Position numbers and translations under genes: made by a program. A model generated the notes under the pieces. That model was not told the DNA's origin. It saw only the letters and a list, made by a program, of their open reading frames with translations, and searched no databases. A stretch of DNA of 52,687 nucleotides from an uncultured Brachyspira sp. GTDB lineage: Bacteria; Spirochaetota; Brachyspiria; Brachyspirales; Brachyspiraceae. The first letter of the stretch is position 1. Each line of letters starts with the position of its first letter. Location of the stretch: the NCBI RefSeq assembly GCF_944393015.1, contig NZ_CALXYQ010000020.1, positions 1-52,687 of the forward strand, written 5' to 3'. Shown piece by piece: positions 1 through 8,659 of this stretch.

Positions 1-10
1 GGGGTATCAT

Positions 11-68
11 AAAAATTGTGAGCGTCTAGCAAATTTATTTGCTAGAGTTGATTAGCGAACAATTTTTA
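11..68. repeat. Nested stem-loop element at window start
   Basis: Two nested inverted repeats are visible. The outer arms are AAAAATTGT (11-19) and ACAATTTTT (60-68). The inner arms are CTAGCAAAT (27-35) and ATTTGCTAG (38-46), separated by TT. Read on the minus strand the unit has TTCGCTA, then the hairpin, then GCTCAC. That matches the layout of the type-B units between lrgA and lrgB (around 51796-51842) although the stem bases differ. It ends 11 bases before the FkbM start codon, so it would lie in that gene's leader. A role as terminator of an upstream gene outside the window is also possible. Confidence 0.6.
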
Positions 69-79
69 TTAGCAATAAT

Positions 80-1033
80 ATGAATAATATATTAGAAGAA
101 TGCAGAAAAATAGTAAATAAAAACTTCAATAAAGAAGAAATAGAAAAAATAGAAAATAATGATAATTTTATAAAAGCTATGATGAAAGAAGAAAATAATA
201 ATAGCTTTGATATTTTTTATAATATGCTTGAAGAGCCTTATTCTAAAGATTTATTTAAAAAGATAGTGAGATATAGATATTTATTATCGTTTTATAGAGA
301 TGCTTATACAAATTCAAAAGAAAAAATAAAATTAAGTATGAAGTACGGCTCTATCAATATATTTTTTTGGGGATTAAAGAGATTTTTATTTGCTTTGCAG
401 AAATATAAATATCCTAGTGAAATAGAAAATTTTTTACTTTTTTATATATTCGGACTTGAGCAGTATAATATAAAAGATATATTTGAAGTAAGCAATGATA
501 GCGTAGTATTTGATGTAGGTGCTTGGAAAGGAGATACTGCTTACTTCTTTTCTAAAAAATGTAATGATAATGCAAAGATTTATGCCTTTGAACCTGATAT
601 AAATGCTTTTGAAACATTAAAAGTGATGAAAGAAAAATACAAGCTAAATAATGTTATTTTAGAAAATATTCTTTTTTCTAATAAAAATGAAACTATTGAT
701 TTTGTATCTATGACTCCTAATACTCCTGCCGTTAAGATGAAAGCTATTACAATAGATGAATTTGTTGAAAGTAATAATATAGAAAGAATAGATTATTTGA
801 AAATGGATGTTGAAGGAGCTGAAAAGCATATATTAGAAGGGGCATTAAATACAATAAAAAAATTTCGTCCGTCTCTTGCCATTGCTGTATATCATGGAGG
901 AGAGCTTTTTATGGAGGATTTTTATAAAGTTCCAATATTCATAAAAGAAATAACAGAAAATTACGAATATTATATAAGAACATTTTCTCCTTGGGGAGGA
1001 GAGACAATACTTTTTTGTATACCTAAAAAATAA
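80..1033 (+). CDS. FkbM family SAM-dependent methyltransferase
   Basis: The 317-residue protein has a poorly conserved N-terminal half (about 1-135) and a class I methyltransferase fold after it. The SAM-binding glycine motif FDVGAWKGDT is at 144-153 and the acidic end of strand 2 is AFEPD at 169-173. The FkbM signature YLKMDVEGAEKHILEGA is at 239-255. FkbM enzymes are O-methyltransferases that often act on sugars or glycan-linked substrates; the substrate here cannot be read. It has no signal peptide, so it is cytoplasmic. No clear Shine-Dalgarno sequence precedes the ATG, and a stem-loop element sits just upstream. It stands alone on the plus strand before the bactofilin operon. Confidence 0.85.
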   Translation: MNNILEECRKIVNKNFNKEEIEKIENNDNFIKAMMKEENNNSFDIFYNMLEEPYSKDLFKKIVRYRYLLSFYRDAYTNSKEKIKLSMKYGSINIFFWGLKRFLFALQKYKYPSEIENFLLFYIFGLEQYNIKDIFEVSNDSVVFDVGAWKGDTAYFFSKKCNDNAKIYAFEPDINAFETLKVMKEKYKLNNVILENILFSNKNETIDFVSMTPNTPAVKMKAITIDEFVESNNIERIDYLKMDVEGAEKHILEGALNTIKKFRPSLAIAVYHGGELFMEDFYKVPIFIKEITENYEYYIRTFSPWGGETILFCIPKK

Positions 1034-1069
1034 AATTATGTTATAATTATTGTAGGCTAATATATAATA

Positions 1070-1098
1070 TTGACTTTTTATAACTAAACTTATAAAAT
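1070..1098 (+). promoter_or_regulatory. Predicted sigma-70 promoter for bactofilin-map
   Basis: TTGACT (1070-1075) and TAAAAT (1093-1098) are separated by 17 bases. A good ribosome binding site, AGGAG, lies at 1107-1111 ahead of the ATG at 1121. Confidence 0.5.
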
Positions 1099-1120
1099 GA
1101 AACTTTAGGAGATTAAATTT

Positions 1121-1618
1121 ATGGCAAGAAAAGACATGGTAAACAGTGTTATAGGAGATGGTTCATCTTTTAAAGGAACTTTTATCGTAAAAGGTTCTTT
1201 TCAAATAGATGGAAAATTTGAAGGTGAATTAAAAATAGACGGACATTTAATTATAGGACCTAATGGTAAGGTAAAAACAAGCACTATTATAACAGAAAGT
1301 ATCACAATAGCAGGTACTTTGATTGGTAATATTGCAGCTGAAAAAGAAGTTATATTGATAGAAACAGGAAGAGTTTTAGGAAATATAGAAGCTCCTAAAA
1401 TAGATGTAGGAGAAGGTGCTGTTATACAGGGAGAAATGACTATTACAGGCGGACAGAAAAAAGATATCACAAAAGTAGTGCATGAATCTTTTACAGGCAT
1501 AAAAATTGAAGATGAGGCTTCAGAAAATAATTACACTTCTGATAATAATTCATCATTAGATAGTAATACTTATAACTCTTATAACACAGATAATAATTCA
1601 AATAATAGTATTTTTTAA
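1121..1618 (+). CDS. Bactofilin (polymer-forming cytoskeletal protein)
   Basis: 165 residues. Residues about 10-115 form the bactofilin (DUF583) beta-helix core, with short hydrophobic repeats such as SFQIDGKFEGELKIDGHLII and regular glycines. Family members polymerise without nucleotide into membrane-associated filaments that organise cell shape or wall synthesis. The tail after residue 120 is rich in Asn and Ser and probably disordered. AGGAG precedes the ATG. The stop is followed after 17 bases by methionine aminopeptidase, so the two are likely co-transcribed. The family call is firm; the cellular role in this organism is inferred. Confidence 0.9.
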   Translation: MARKDMVNSVIGDGSSFKGTFIVKGSFQIDGKFEGELKIDGHLIIGPNGKVKTSTIITESITIAGTLIGNIAAEKEVILIETGRVLGNIEAPKIDVGEGAVIQGEMTITGGQKKDITKVVHESFTGIKIEDEASENNYTSDNNSSLDSNTYNSYNTDNNSNNSIF

Positions 1619-1635
1619 TTAAGGTGTATTCATAA

Positions 1636-2427
1636 ATGGCTATAAAAATAAAAACACAAGCTGAAATTAATTTAATGCGTGAAAGCGGACATATATTGGC
1701 TAATGTATTTAAAGAAGTTGAAAAGATAATTCAGCCGGGAATCTCTACTAAAGAAATAGATAAATTTGTTTATGATTATATAAGAAAACATAATGCCAAA
1801 CCTTCATTTAAAGGCTATGGCAATCCTCCTTTTCCGGGTTCTATATGTTCTTCTATAAATAATGAAGTAATACATGGAATACCTAGCAAAAAGAAGATTT
1901 TAAAAGACGGCGATATCATAGGTCTTGATATAGGTGTATATTATAAAGGATATCATTCAGACAGAGCATTTACTTTCAAAGTAGGAAATGTATCAGAAGA
2001 GGCTTCAAGATTGATTGAAGTTACTATGCAGTCATTTTTTAATGGTGTTAAAAAGATAAAAGACGGAGTTCATTTGGGCGATGTTTCTCATGCCATTCAA
2101 AAAACTGCTGAAGATGCAGGCTATTCTCTTGTAAGAGAGTTTCAAGGTCATGGAGTAGGTGCTAATTTGCATGAAGAGCCTGCCGTACCAAATAGAGGAA
2201 AAGAAGGAGCAGGGCCTATACTTAAAACTAATATGGTTATAGCAATAGAGCCTATGGTTAATATGGGACATCATGCAATTCTAATAGAAGATGATGATTG
2301 GACTATCATAACTAGGGACGGTTCTCTATCGGCACATTATGAACATACCGTAGCCGTTAAAGAAGATGGTGTTGAAATACTAACCGCTTTAGAAGATGAT
2401 GAGATAGTAAAAAAATATCTTGCTTAA
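1636..2427 (+). CDS. map: Methionine aminopeptidase, type I
   Basis: 263 residues, close to the usual length for the bacterial enzyme, which removes the N-terminal Met from new proteins using two metal ions. The five metal ligands are present: D98 (GLDIG), D109 (HSDRAF), H172 (GHGVG), E205 (IAIEPMV) and E236 (YEHTVAV). The substrate-contact His is H80. No zinc-finger or SH3-like N-terminal extension is present. It probably shares the bactofilin promoter and ends at a strong terminator. Confidence 0.97.
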   Translation: MAIKIKTQAEINLMRESGHILANVFKEVEKIIQPGISTKEIDKFVYDYIRKHNAKPSFKGYGNPPFPGSICSSINNEVIHGIPSKKKILKDGDIIGLDIGVYYKGYHSDRAFTFKVGNVSEEASRLIEVTMQSFFNGVKKIKDGVHLGDVSHAIQKTAEDAGYSLVREFQGHGVGANLHEEPAVPNRGKEGAGPILKTNMVIAIEPMVNMGHHAILIEDDDWTIITRDGSLSAHYEHTVAVKEDGVEILTALEDDEIVKKYLA

Positions 2428-2433
2428 TAAATT

Positions 2434-2473
2434 AAAAACTCTATTTGATTTTTATTAAATAGAGTTTTTTTTT
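2434..2473 (+). terminator. Rho-independent terminator after map
   Basis: AAAAACTCTATTT pairs with AAATAGAGTTTTT around a 10-base loop and runs into nine T residues. It lies 6 bases after the map stop codon. Confidence 0.9.
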
Positions 2474-2510
2474 GTTTTAGTTAAAAATAAAAAAATTAAG
2501 GATATAAATT

Positions 2511-4289
2511 ATGGCTGTTTTTGAAATTAAAGAAGACTTTATTTTAAATGGTAAATCTATAAAACTTTTATCAGGAGCTATTCATTATTTTAGATTTGTT
2601 AAAGAGTATTGGGAGGATTGTCTTTATAATTTAAAGGCAGCCGGATTTAATACTGTTGAAACATACATACCTTGGAATATTCATGAGATAGATGAAGGAG
2701 TTTTTGATTTTTCAGGCAATAAAGATATAGCCTCTTTTATTAAACTTGCTCAAAAAATGGATTTATTGGTTATATTAAGACCTACTCCTTATATATGTGC
2801 TGAATGGGAATTCGGAGGACTTCCTGCATGGCTTTTAAGATATGATAATATGAAAGTTCGTACTAATACAGAATTATTTTTAAGCAAAGTTGATGCTTAT
2901 TATAAAGAATTATTTAAACAAATTGCAGATTTACAAATTACTAGAAATGGTCCTGTAATTATGATGCAAATTGAAAATGAGTACGGTTCTTTTGGTAATG
3001 ATAAAGAGTATCTTAAAGCTTTAAAAAATCTTATGATTAAACATGGTGCAGAAGTGCCTTTATTTACTTCAGACGGAGCTTGGGATGCTGTTTTAGAAGC
3101 AGGAACATTTGTAGATGATGGAATATTGGCTACTGTTAATTTTGGCTCTCAAGCTAAAGAAAGTTTTGATGCTACGGAAAAATTCTTTGAAAGAAAAGGT
3201 ATAAAAAATCCATTAATGTGTATGGAATTTTGGGATGGTTGGTTTAATCTATGGAAAGAGCCTATAATTAAAAGAGATGCTGACGATTTCATTATGGAAG
3301 TAAAAGAAATTATAAAAAGAGGAAGTATAAATTTATATATGTTTATAGGCGGAACTAATTTCGGTTTTTATAATGGTACTTCTGTAACAGGTTATACTGA
3401 TTTTCCTCAAATTACATCTTATGATTATGATGCAGTTCTTACAGAATGGGGAGAGCCTACAGAGAAATTTTATAAACTTCAGAAACTTATAAATGAATTA
3501 TTTCCTGAAATAAAAACTTTTGAGCCTAGAGATCATAAAAGAGCAGATTTTGGAGAGGCAAAACTCAAAGATAAAACTTCATTATTTTCAGTAGTAGATA
3601 AAATATCAAAATGTCAGAAAAGCGATGCCCCTATAACTATGGAGAAAGCAGGAAGCGGATATGGTTATATGCTTTATAGAACTACAGTAAAAGGTTTTGA
3701 CAATAATATGAATGTAAGGGCTGTAGGAGCTTCAGACAGAGTTCATTTTTATTTGAATGGAGAATATAAAGGCGTAAAATATCAAGATGAGCTTATAGAG
3801 CCTATTGAAATGCATTTTAATAATGGTGATAATGTATTAGAATTATTGGTTGAAAATGTAGGACGTGTTAATTATGGTTATAAACTTCAGGAATGCAGTC
3901 AAATTAAAGGTATTCGTATAGGAGTTATGGCTGATATACATTTTGAAACTGGCTGGGAGCAGTATGCATTACCACTTGATAATATAAAAGATGTAGATTT
4001 CAGTTCAAAATGGATAGAAAATACTCCTTCATTCTACCGTTATGAATTTGATGTTAAAGAGCCGGCAGATACTTTCCTTGATTGTTCTAAACTTGGAAAA
4101 GGTGCGGCATTTATAAATGGTTTTAACTTAGGAAGATACTGGAGTGAAGGCCCTGTATGCTACTTATATATACCTGCTCCTCTTTTAAAAACAGGAAAAA
4201 ATGAAATAATTATATTTGAAACAGAGAATGTATTTATAGATAGTATAGCACTTAAAGATAAGCCAATATATAAAGAAATAAAAAAATAA
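2511..4289 (+). CDS. Beta-galactosidase, glycoside hydrolase family 35
   Basis: 592 residues. The N-terminal TIM barrel (about 1-330) has the GH35 signature: LSGAIHYFR at 20-28, the acid/base Glu in QIENEYG (E157) and the nucleophile Glu in CMEFWDGWF (E239). The C-terminal half (about 380-592) holds beta-sandwich segments typical of the family. GH35 enzymes release terminal beta-galactose from oligosaccharides and glycans. No signal peptide is visible, so it probably works in the cytoplasm on imported sugars. It is a single gene between the map terminator and a TPR gene, with AAGGA ahead of the ATG. Confidence 0.93.
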   Translation: MAVFEIKEDFILNGKSIKLLSGAIHYFRFVKEYWEDCLYNLKAAGFNTVETYIPWNIHEIDEGVFDFSGNKDIASFIKLAQKMDLLVILRPTPYICAEWEFGGLPAWLLRYDNMKVRTNTELFLSKVDAYYKELFKQIADLQITRNGPVIMMQIENEYGSFGNDKEYLKALKNLMIKHGAEVPLFTSDGAWDAVLEAGTFVDDGILATVNFGSQAKESFDATEKFFERKGIKNPLMCMEFWDGWFNLWKEPIIKRDADDFIMEVKEIIKRGSINLYMFIGGTNFGFYNGTSVTGYTDFPQITSYDYDAVLTEWGEPTEKFYKLQKLINELFPEIKTFEPRDHKRADFGEAKLKDKTSLFSVVDKISKCQKSDAPITMEKAGSGYGYMLYRTTVKGFDNNMNVRAVGASDRVHFYLNGEYKGVKYQDELIEPIEMHFNNGDNVLELLVENVGRVNYGYKLQECSQIKGIRIGVMADIHFETGWEQYALPLDNIKDVDFSSKWIENTPSFYRYEFDVKEPADTFLDCSKLGKGAAFINGFNLGRYWSEGPVCYLYIPAPLLKTGKNEIIIFETENVFIDSIALKDKPIYKEIKK

Positions 4290-4352
4290 TATAATGTAAA
4301 AATTTATTATACCGATACTTTAGACAATAAAACTTTATTTTTGATTTAGCTT

Positions 4353-5183
4353 ATGAAACGTATATTTTTTATATTTAGTATATTAATATTGACTTGTTTA
4401 TCAATATATGCTCAGGGACAATCCCTTAATACTCCTAATAGAACAGCAGATACTGTTAGAACTATGGAAATGGATACAAATACCTATGAATCATTATTCA
4501 GCGGTAAATTAGAGCCTGCTTGGGTGTATATAGGAGAGGCAAAAAGAGCAATACATAACGGCGATATTACTTATGCTTTATATATAATGAATAAAACTTT
4601 GATGTATTATCCTGATAATGCAGATGCTCATTATTTTTTAGGTTTAATATATGAAAAAGAAGCCGGCAACCCAGCAGAACAAGGAGGAGCTGCTTCTTAT
4701 CGTTTGGCTATAGAAGAATATAAAAAAGCTATAAATTTGGCTACTAATCTTACAATACCTGCATATAAATTAGATGCATATTTCAGTCTTTTATATATTT
4801 ATGAAAAATTGATAGATGAAAATAATTATGCTGCTGTAGAAAAAGAAATCATTACTATGGCTGAAAATACATATAAAAATTATGAAAAAGGAAGAATCTA
4901 TTTCAAATTAGCAGAACATTATGGAAGTAAGAATAGAGGTACTTCAGCTGTAGATTATTACAGACAAGCATATATTAATGGATACAGACAGAAATTATCT
5001 CTTTTCAGAATGTCTTTAATATATAGAAGAATGCGTAATTATGTACAGGAAAAAGAAACTTTAATGCTTGCTATTAAATATGATTTTGATAATGTTGAGC
5101 CTAGCAACTTTGATGTTCAGAAGGCTATAGTTCAAAGATTAGAGGCATTAAAGAATGTAAGAATACCTAAGAAATTAAATTAA
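4353..5183 (+). CDS. Exported TPR-repeat protein
   Basis: 276 residues with a Sec signal peptide (hydrophobic stretch at 3-18, likely cleavage after IYAQ). The mature part is made of paired helices of TPR type, for example the run around 82-100 (PDNADAHYFLGLIYEKEAG) and further helices to about 250. TPR proteins are protein-protein scaffolds, so a periplasmic assembly or binding role is possible; the partner is unknown. No enzyme motif is seen. It starts 63 bases after the galactosidase with no clear ribosome binding site and ends at a terminator. Confidence 0.7.
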   Translation: MKRIFFIFSILILTCLSIYAQGQSLNTPNRTADTVRTMEMDTNTYESLFSGKLEPAWVYIGEAKRAIHNGDITYALYIMNKTLMYYPDNADAHYFLGLIYEKEAGNPAEQGGAASYRLAIEEYKKAINLATNLTIPAYKLDAYFSLLYIYEKLIDENNYAAVEKEIITMAENTYKNYEKGRIYFKLAEHYGSKNRGTSAVDYYRQAYINGYRQKLSLFRMSLIYRRMRNYVQEKETLMLAIKYDFDNVEPSNFDVQKAIVQRLEALKNVRIPKKLN

Positions 5184-5209
5184 TTTTAGTTATCTTAATA
5201 ATAAAATTG

Positions 5210-5251
5210 AAAAAGCAATGATGTGTTTTGCATCATTGCTTTTTATTTTTT
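5210..5251 (+). terminator. Rho-independent terminator
   Basis: AAAAGCAATGATG pairs with CATCATTGCTTTT around a short loop, followed by a T-rich run. Confidence 0.9.
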
Positions 5252-5337
5252 ATAATTTTAACTATTTCTATTGAGAAAAAGTCCTTATTATATTAGAATA
5301 TGATACTTAATAGTAAATAAATATTAAGAGATGCAAA

Positions 5338-6264
5338 ATGAAAACAAAATTAATTCTAGTATTATTGATATTATTAAGTTCATTGAATTTATATTCTCAG
5401 GAAGAACAATTAAATGATGATTTAAATTATTTAGGTGATGATTATACTTTCAGTAATCCTTTTCGTATATATGAAGTTGATAAATATTATATGGGTTGGC
5501 AGGATCCTAGAGCATTTATAGGGCGTATATTATTTGCTAAGAACTTCAATGTAGATAAAAATTTATCTCTTATTGCTCCTGATGTAAATTGGGATTTTAA
5601 ATCTGTATCGGTTTATGTAGAGGGGCGTTTAGCAAGTGAAATAATGTTTTATAGAAATAAATATTTTTCTGTAGGTATGGGCGGAGCTATGGAAATATCT
5701 ATACTTGGAAGAAGCAGCGGATTATTCGATGTTTATGATTTTTCTGGTCAGTTTATGGTATTTGCTGATTTATGGCTTCAAAATCTTGTTGGAATTAATA
5801 TGAAAATAAGATTCATACCTATGTATCATCAATCCACTCATTTGGTAGACGGATTCAAAGGAGATACTCAAATAAAAAGCGGAAGCAGTTATGAATTTGG
5901 TTCTATAGCAGTTTATTATTATATTAAGAATTTCAGCGTTTATTTAGGTTCTGAAATTTCTTATAATGCTGTAGGAAATAGTCCGCAGTTATTTAGAATA
6001 CATACAGGATTAGATTATAGATTTCCTTTATATAAAGATCAAATCAGCTTAATAACAGGAATAAATATCGCTGCCATTTTAGATAAGAAAGATAAACTTG
6101 GATTAATAAAAGACCCTTGGCATGCTGCTGTTAATTTTGGTATTGGTGTTGAGTTTTATAGATATGCTATATCTTTGAAGGTTGGTTATGGAAAGCCAAG
6201 AGGAGCATCCAGTTATTTCGGCTATGAAACTAAGGTTGGACTTGAAATAAGTTTATTATTCTAA
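5338..6264 (+). CDS. Predicted outer-membrane beta-barrel protein
   Basis: 308 residues with a Sec signal peptide ending near LNLYSQ. The mature protein is rich in alternating aromatic/hydrophobic strands such as SVYVEGRLASEIMFY, FSVGMGGAMEISIL and FSVYLGSEISYNAV, and ends with LGLEISLLF-like residues (GLEISLLF). A C-terminal aromatic after a final amphipathic strand is typical of barrel proteins handled by the BAM machinery. No family is recognised. It is a single gene bounded by a terminator upstream and 160 AT-rich bases downstream. Confidence 0.65.
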   Translation: MKTKLILVLLILLSSLNLYSQEEQLNDDLNYLGDDYTFSNPFRIYEVDKYYMGWQDPRAFIGRILFAKNFNVDKNLSLIAPDVNWDFKSVSVYVEGRLASEIMFYRNKYFSVGMGGAMEISILGRSSGLFDVYDFSGQFMVFADLWLQNLVGINMKIRFIPMYHQSTHLVDGFKGDTQIKSGSSYEFGSIAVYYYIKNFSVYLGSEISYNAVGNSPQLFRIHTGLDYRFPLYKDQISLITGINIAAILDKKDKLGLIKDPWHAAVNFGIGVEFYRYAISLKVGYGKPRGASSYFGYETKVGLEISLLF

Positions 6265-6424
6265 TATTATAAATATTCTTATTAATAGTAATTATCTATA
6301 GATTAATTGTACTTTTTAACAATATTCTTATTTTTTTTATTTATGATAAATAAAAAATAATAAAAAACTATATTCAAAAATTATTTATTATGTTAAATTA
6401 TAATTATGAAATGGAGGGAATTAT

Positions 6425-7099
6425 ATGGCTGGATTATTTGATATAATAGGTCCTGTAATGATAGGGCCTTCAAGTTCTCATACAGCTGGGGCTTGCCGTA
6501 TTGGAAAACTTGCTAAGAAGATTTTGGGTGAAGATGTAAAAGAAGCAAAAATATATTTGCATGGTTCTTTTGCTTTAACTTGGAAAGGTCATGGAACTGA
6601 TAAGGCTATTTTGGCGGGACTTTTAGGTTTTGAAACTGATGACCCTAGACTTAGAGATAGCTACAGTTTTGCTGAAAAGGCTAATCTTAAATATGAGTTT
6701 ATTCCTACAAAATTAAGAGAGGCTTTTCACCCTAATACCGTATATATTGAAGCTAAAGGCGAAACTAATGAGATTGATATATTAGCTTCTTCTATAGGCG
6801 GAGGATTGATAGTTTTGGATAAAGTTAATGGTATAGAAGTGCATTATAAAGGAGATTTCCCTACTATTGCTATAGTTAATAAAGATGTTCCGGGTATTAT
6901 AGCCAAAGTTACTTCTATTATATTTGAAAAAGGAATAAATATTGAAAATATGAATGTAACTCCTCAATTTGAAGGTCCTAATAGGGGATATGCTATTATT
7001 GTTATTGGTATGACGGATGTTATATCAAAGGATATAGAGGAAAAAATAAGAAAAATTGAAAATATAAGGGACTTTGTATTTTTAGATAAGTTATATTAA
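6425..7099 (+). CDS. sdaAB: L-serine dehydratase, beta subunit
   Basis: 224 residues. The N-terminal region has the GPSSSHTAGA motif (14-23) of the iron-sulfur L-serine dehydratase beta chain. The C-terminal part from about 148 (FPTIAIVNKDVPGIIAKVTSIIF) is an ACT domain, a likely regulatory site for serine or another amino acid. With the alpha chain it converts L-serine to pyruvate and ammonia, a common energy route in anaerobic gut bacteria. GGAGGG precedes the ATG. The alpha-chain gene starts 25 bases after its stop. Confidence 0.95.
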   Translation: MAGLFDIIGPVMIGPSSSHTAGACRIGKLAKKILGEDVKEAKIYLHGSFALTWKGHGTDKAILAGLLGFETDDPRLRDSYSFAEKANLKYEFIPTKLREAFHPNTVYIEAKGETNEIDILASSIGGGLIVLDKVNGIEVHYKGDFPTIAIVNKDVPGIIAKVTSIIFEKGINIENMNVTPQFEGPNRGYAIIVIGMTDVISKDIEEKIRKIENIRDFVFLDKLY

Positions 7100-7124
7100 A
7101 TATTATATGGAGTATTAAAACATT

Positions 7125-8006
7125 ATGGATATAAAATCTATAGAATCATTAGTGGCTTTAGCTGCGGAAAAAAAAGTGAAAATAAGCGACATAGTAATAG
7201 ATATAGAGGCTCAGTCTCAAAAAACAGATAGGCAGACTGTTATTAATAATATGACTTCTTATTATGATATAATGAAATCTGCCGTTGAGAATGGTAAAAA
7301 GGATAAATTCAATTTTGTTACAGGTTTGCAAAATGAATGTGTTGAGATAGTAGAGAAATTTTATAAATCTAAGAAAAGTATATTAGGTGAAACAATAGGG
7401 GAGGTTGTAACTGCTGCAATGGCTGTAAGCGGTTATAATGCTTGTATGGGTAAGATAATAGCTGCTCCTACTGCAGGAAGCTGCGGAGTAATGCCTGCTG
7501 TACTTACAGTATGTGAGAACAGAGGATATAAAAAAGAGGATGTAGTAAAATCAATGTTTACAGCTGCTGGATTAGCTGACATTATAGCACAGATAGCAAC
7601 ATTTGCAGGTGCTGAAGGCGGATGTATGGCTGAATGCGGTTCTGCTGCAGGTATGGCAGCCAGTGCTTGTGCTGAGATTATGGGAGGAACTCCTCAGCAA
7701 TGTGCTGATGCTTTTGCTCTTACTATATCAGCTATGCTTGGGCTTATATGCGATCCTATTGCAGGGTTTGTTGAAGTGCCTTGTATGGGTAAAAATGTTA
7801 TGGCTGCTGTTCATGCTATGGTTTCTGCTGAGATGGCTTGTGCTGGATTTAGAAGCGTTATACCGGCTGATGAGGTTGTATCTGCTATGAAAGAAGTTGG
7901 CGATGGAATGGATGAAAGATTTAAAGAGACTTCTCAAGGGGGACTTGCCAATACTCCTACTGGACGTGCTATTGCTGAAAAGCTTTTAGGAAAAATAAAT
8001 AAATAA
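7125..8006 (+). CDS. sdaAA: L-serine dehydratase, iron-sulfur alpha subunit
   Basis: 293 residues, the catalytic chain. It carries the APTAGSCGVMPAVL motif (114-126) and the cysteines expected to hold the oxygen-sensitive [4Fe-4S] cluster: C167 (AEGGCMAEC), C209 (LICDPIAG) and C220 (VEVPCMGKN). The Gly/Ala-rich core matches the family, and the length fits the two-subunit type. It forms an operon with sdaAB and is followed by a terminator. An oxygen-labile cluster fits an anaerobic host cell. Confidence 0.95.
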   Translation: MDIKSIESLVALAAEKKVKISDIVIDIEAQSQKTDRQTVINNMTSYYDIMKSAVENGKKDKFNFVTGLQNECVEIVEKFYKSKKSILGETIGEVVTAAMAVSGYNACMGKIIAAPTAGSCGVMPAVLTVCENRGYKKEDVVKSMFTAAGLADIIAQIATFAGAEGGCMAECGSAAGMAASACAEIMGGTPQQCADAFALTISAMLGLICDPIAGFVEVPCMGKNVMAAVHAMVSAEMACAGFRSVIPADEVVSAMKEVGDGMDERFKETSQGGLANTPTGRAIAEKLLGKINK

Positions 8007-8022
8007 TTAAATAATATATTAT

Positions 8023-8057
8023 AAAAAGCTTACAAATATTTTTTGTAGGCTTTTTTT
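8023..8057 (+). terminator. Rho-independent terminator after sdaAA
   Basis: AAAAGCTTACAAA pairs with TTTGTAGGCTTTT (one wobble pair) and is followed by a T run. Confidence 0.85.
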
Positions 8058-8078
8058 ATATATAAGTTTTATTTTGAA

Positions 8079-8391
8079 CCCCACCCTTTATTCCTTATTA
8101 CTTTATTTTTAATTTTTATTTTCATTATCTTTATAGCTTAATTAGAAATTTTAGCACCCACCCGAATTTTTTTAAGAATTTGAAATTTAATTAACGCACG
8201 TTTAGCTAAATTATTAATATAAATAAATTTGAATTAAAAATAAATCTATATTTTTTAGTTTTACTCTGCGTGCGGTGAGGATGCTATAATTTTTAAAAAA
8301 ATTTTGGGCGGGCAGCAAAAATGACTGTAAAATGCAAAGAAGAAAAATAATGTGTAAATACCAGAGAAGATAAAAAGCCTAAAGGGCGGGC
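8079..8391. repeat. Large nested palindromic repeat, copy 1
   Basis: A 313-base block with three nested inverted arms. The outer arm is CCCCACCCTTTA (8079-8090) against AAAGGGCGGGC (8381-8391). The middle arm is TTAGCACCCACCCGAATTTT (8151-8170) against AAAATTTTGGGCGGGCAGC (8298-8316). The inner arm is ACGCACG (8194-8200) against CGTGCG (8269-8274). The same order of arms occurs at 19385-19700, with TAATTAGAAATTTTAGCACCC and CTGCGTGCGG nearly identical. It lies 22 bases past the sdaAA terminator and has no convincing reading frame. Confidence 0.8.
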
Positions 8392-8469
8392 AAATGTAAT
8401 TAAGTTATAAAATTAGTATATACCTAAACAAATATATTTTGTCAAAAATAATTTTTTTTAAATTTCAAT

Positions 8470-8640
8470 ATATGCAAGGCTTTGCCCTTACGAAGTACAC
8501 AGAGTGCTGTACCCCAGTTCTTTTGCGACCTAAGGAAGTGCTGCGACTGGAAGGAGTACCTTTAGGTATGGTATTGCCACAAAGAAGCTATATCCTCGAC
8601 AGGCTCGGATACGCTTCGCGAAAGGCTACATTTGGGCTTT
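8470..8640. repeat. GC-rich noncoding island, probable dispersed repeat
   Basis: About 170 bases with base composition near half GC, unlike the strongly AT-rich surroundings. It contains local inverted pairs: GTACA/TGTAC (8494-8511), and CCTAAGG against CCTTTAGG (8529-8565). An open frame of 67 codons runs through it, but its composition and lack of a ribosome binding site argue against a gene. It sits between two other repeat types, suggesting a site that collects repeats. Confidence 0.5.
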
Positions 8641-8659
8641 AATTTAATAAATTATTTTA

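Noticed and set aside
27..46. Simple terminator at the window start
   Set aside because: The hairpin is not directly followed by a T run; the outer arms and similarity to the lrgAB units fit a repeat element better, though termination cannot be excluded.
1201..1500. Antisense open frame inside the bactofilin gene
   Set aside because: The bactofilin frame is clearly real and the antisense product has no recognisable features.
7603..7890. Shifted-frame Leu-rich open frame within sdaAA
   Set aside because: A by-product of the Gly/Ala-rich codons of the real alpha-subunit gene.
8439..8642. 67-codon open frame in the GC-rich island
   Set aside because: No ribosome binding site, codon use unlike neighbouring genes, and it lies inside a stretch with inverted repeats; treated as repeat DNA.
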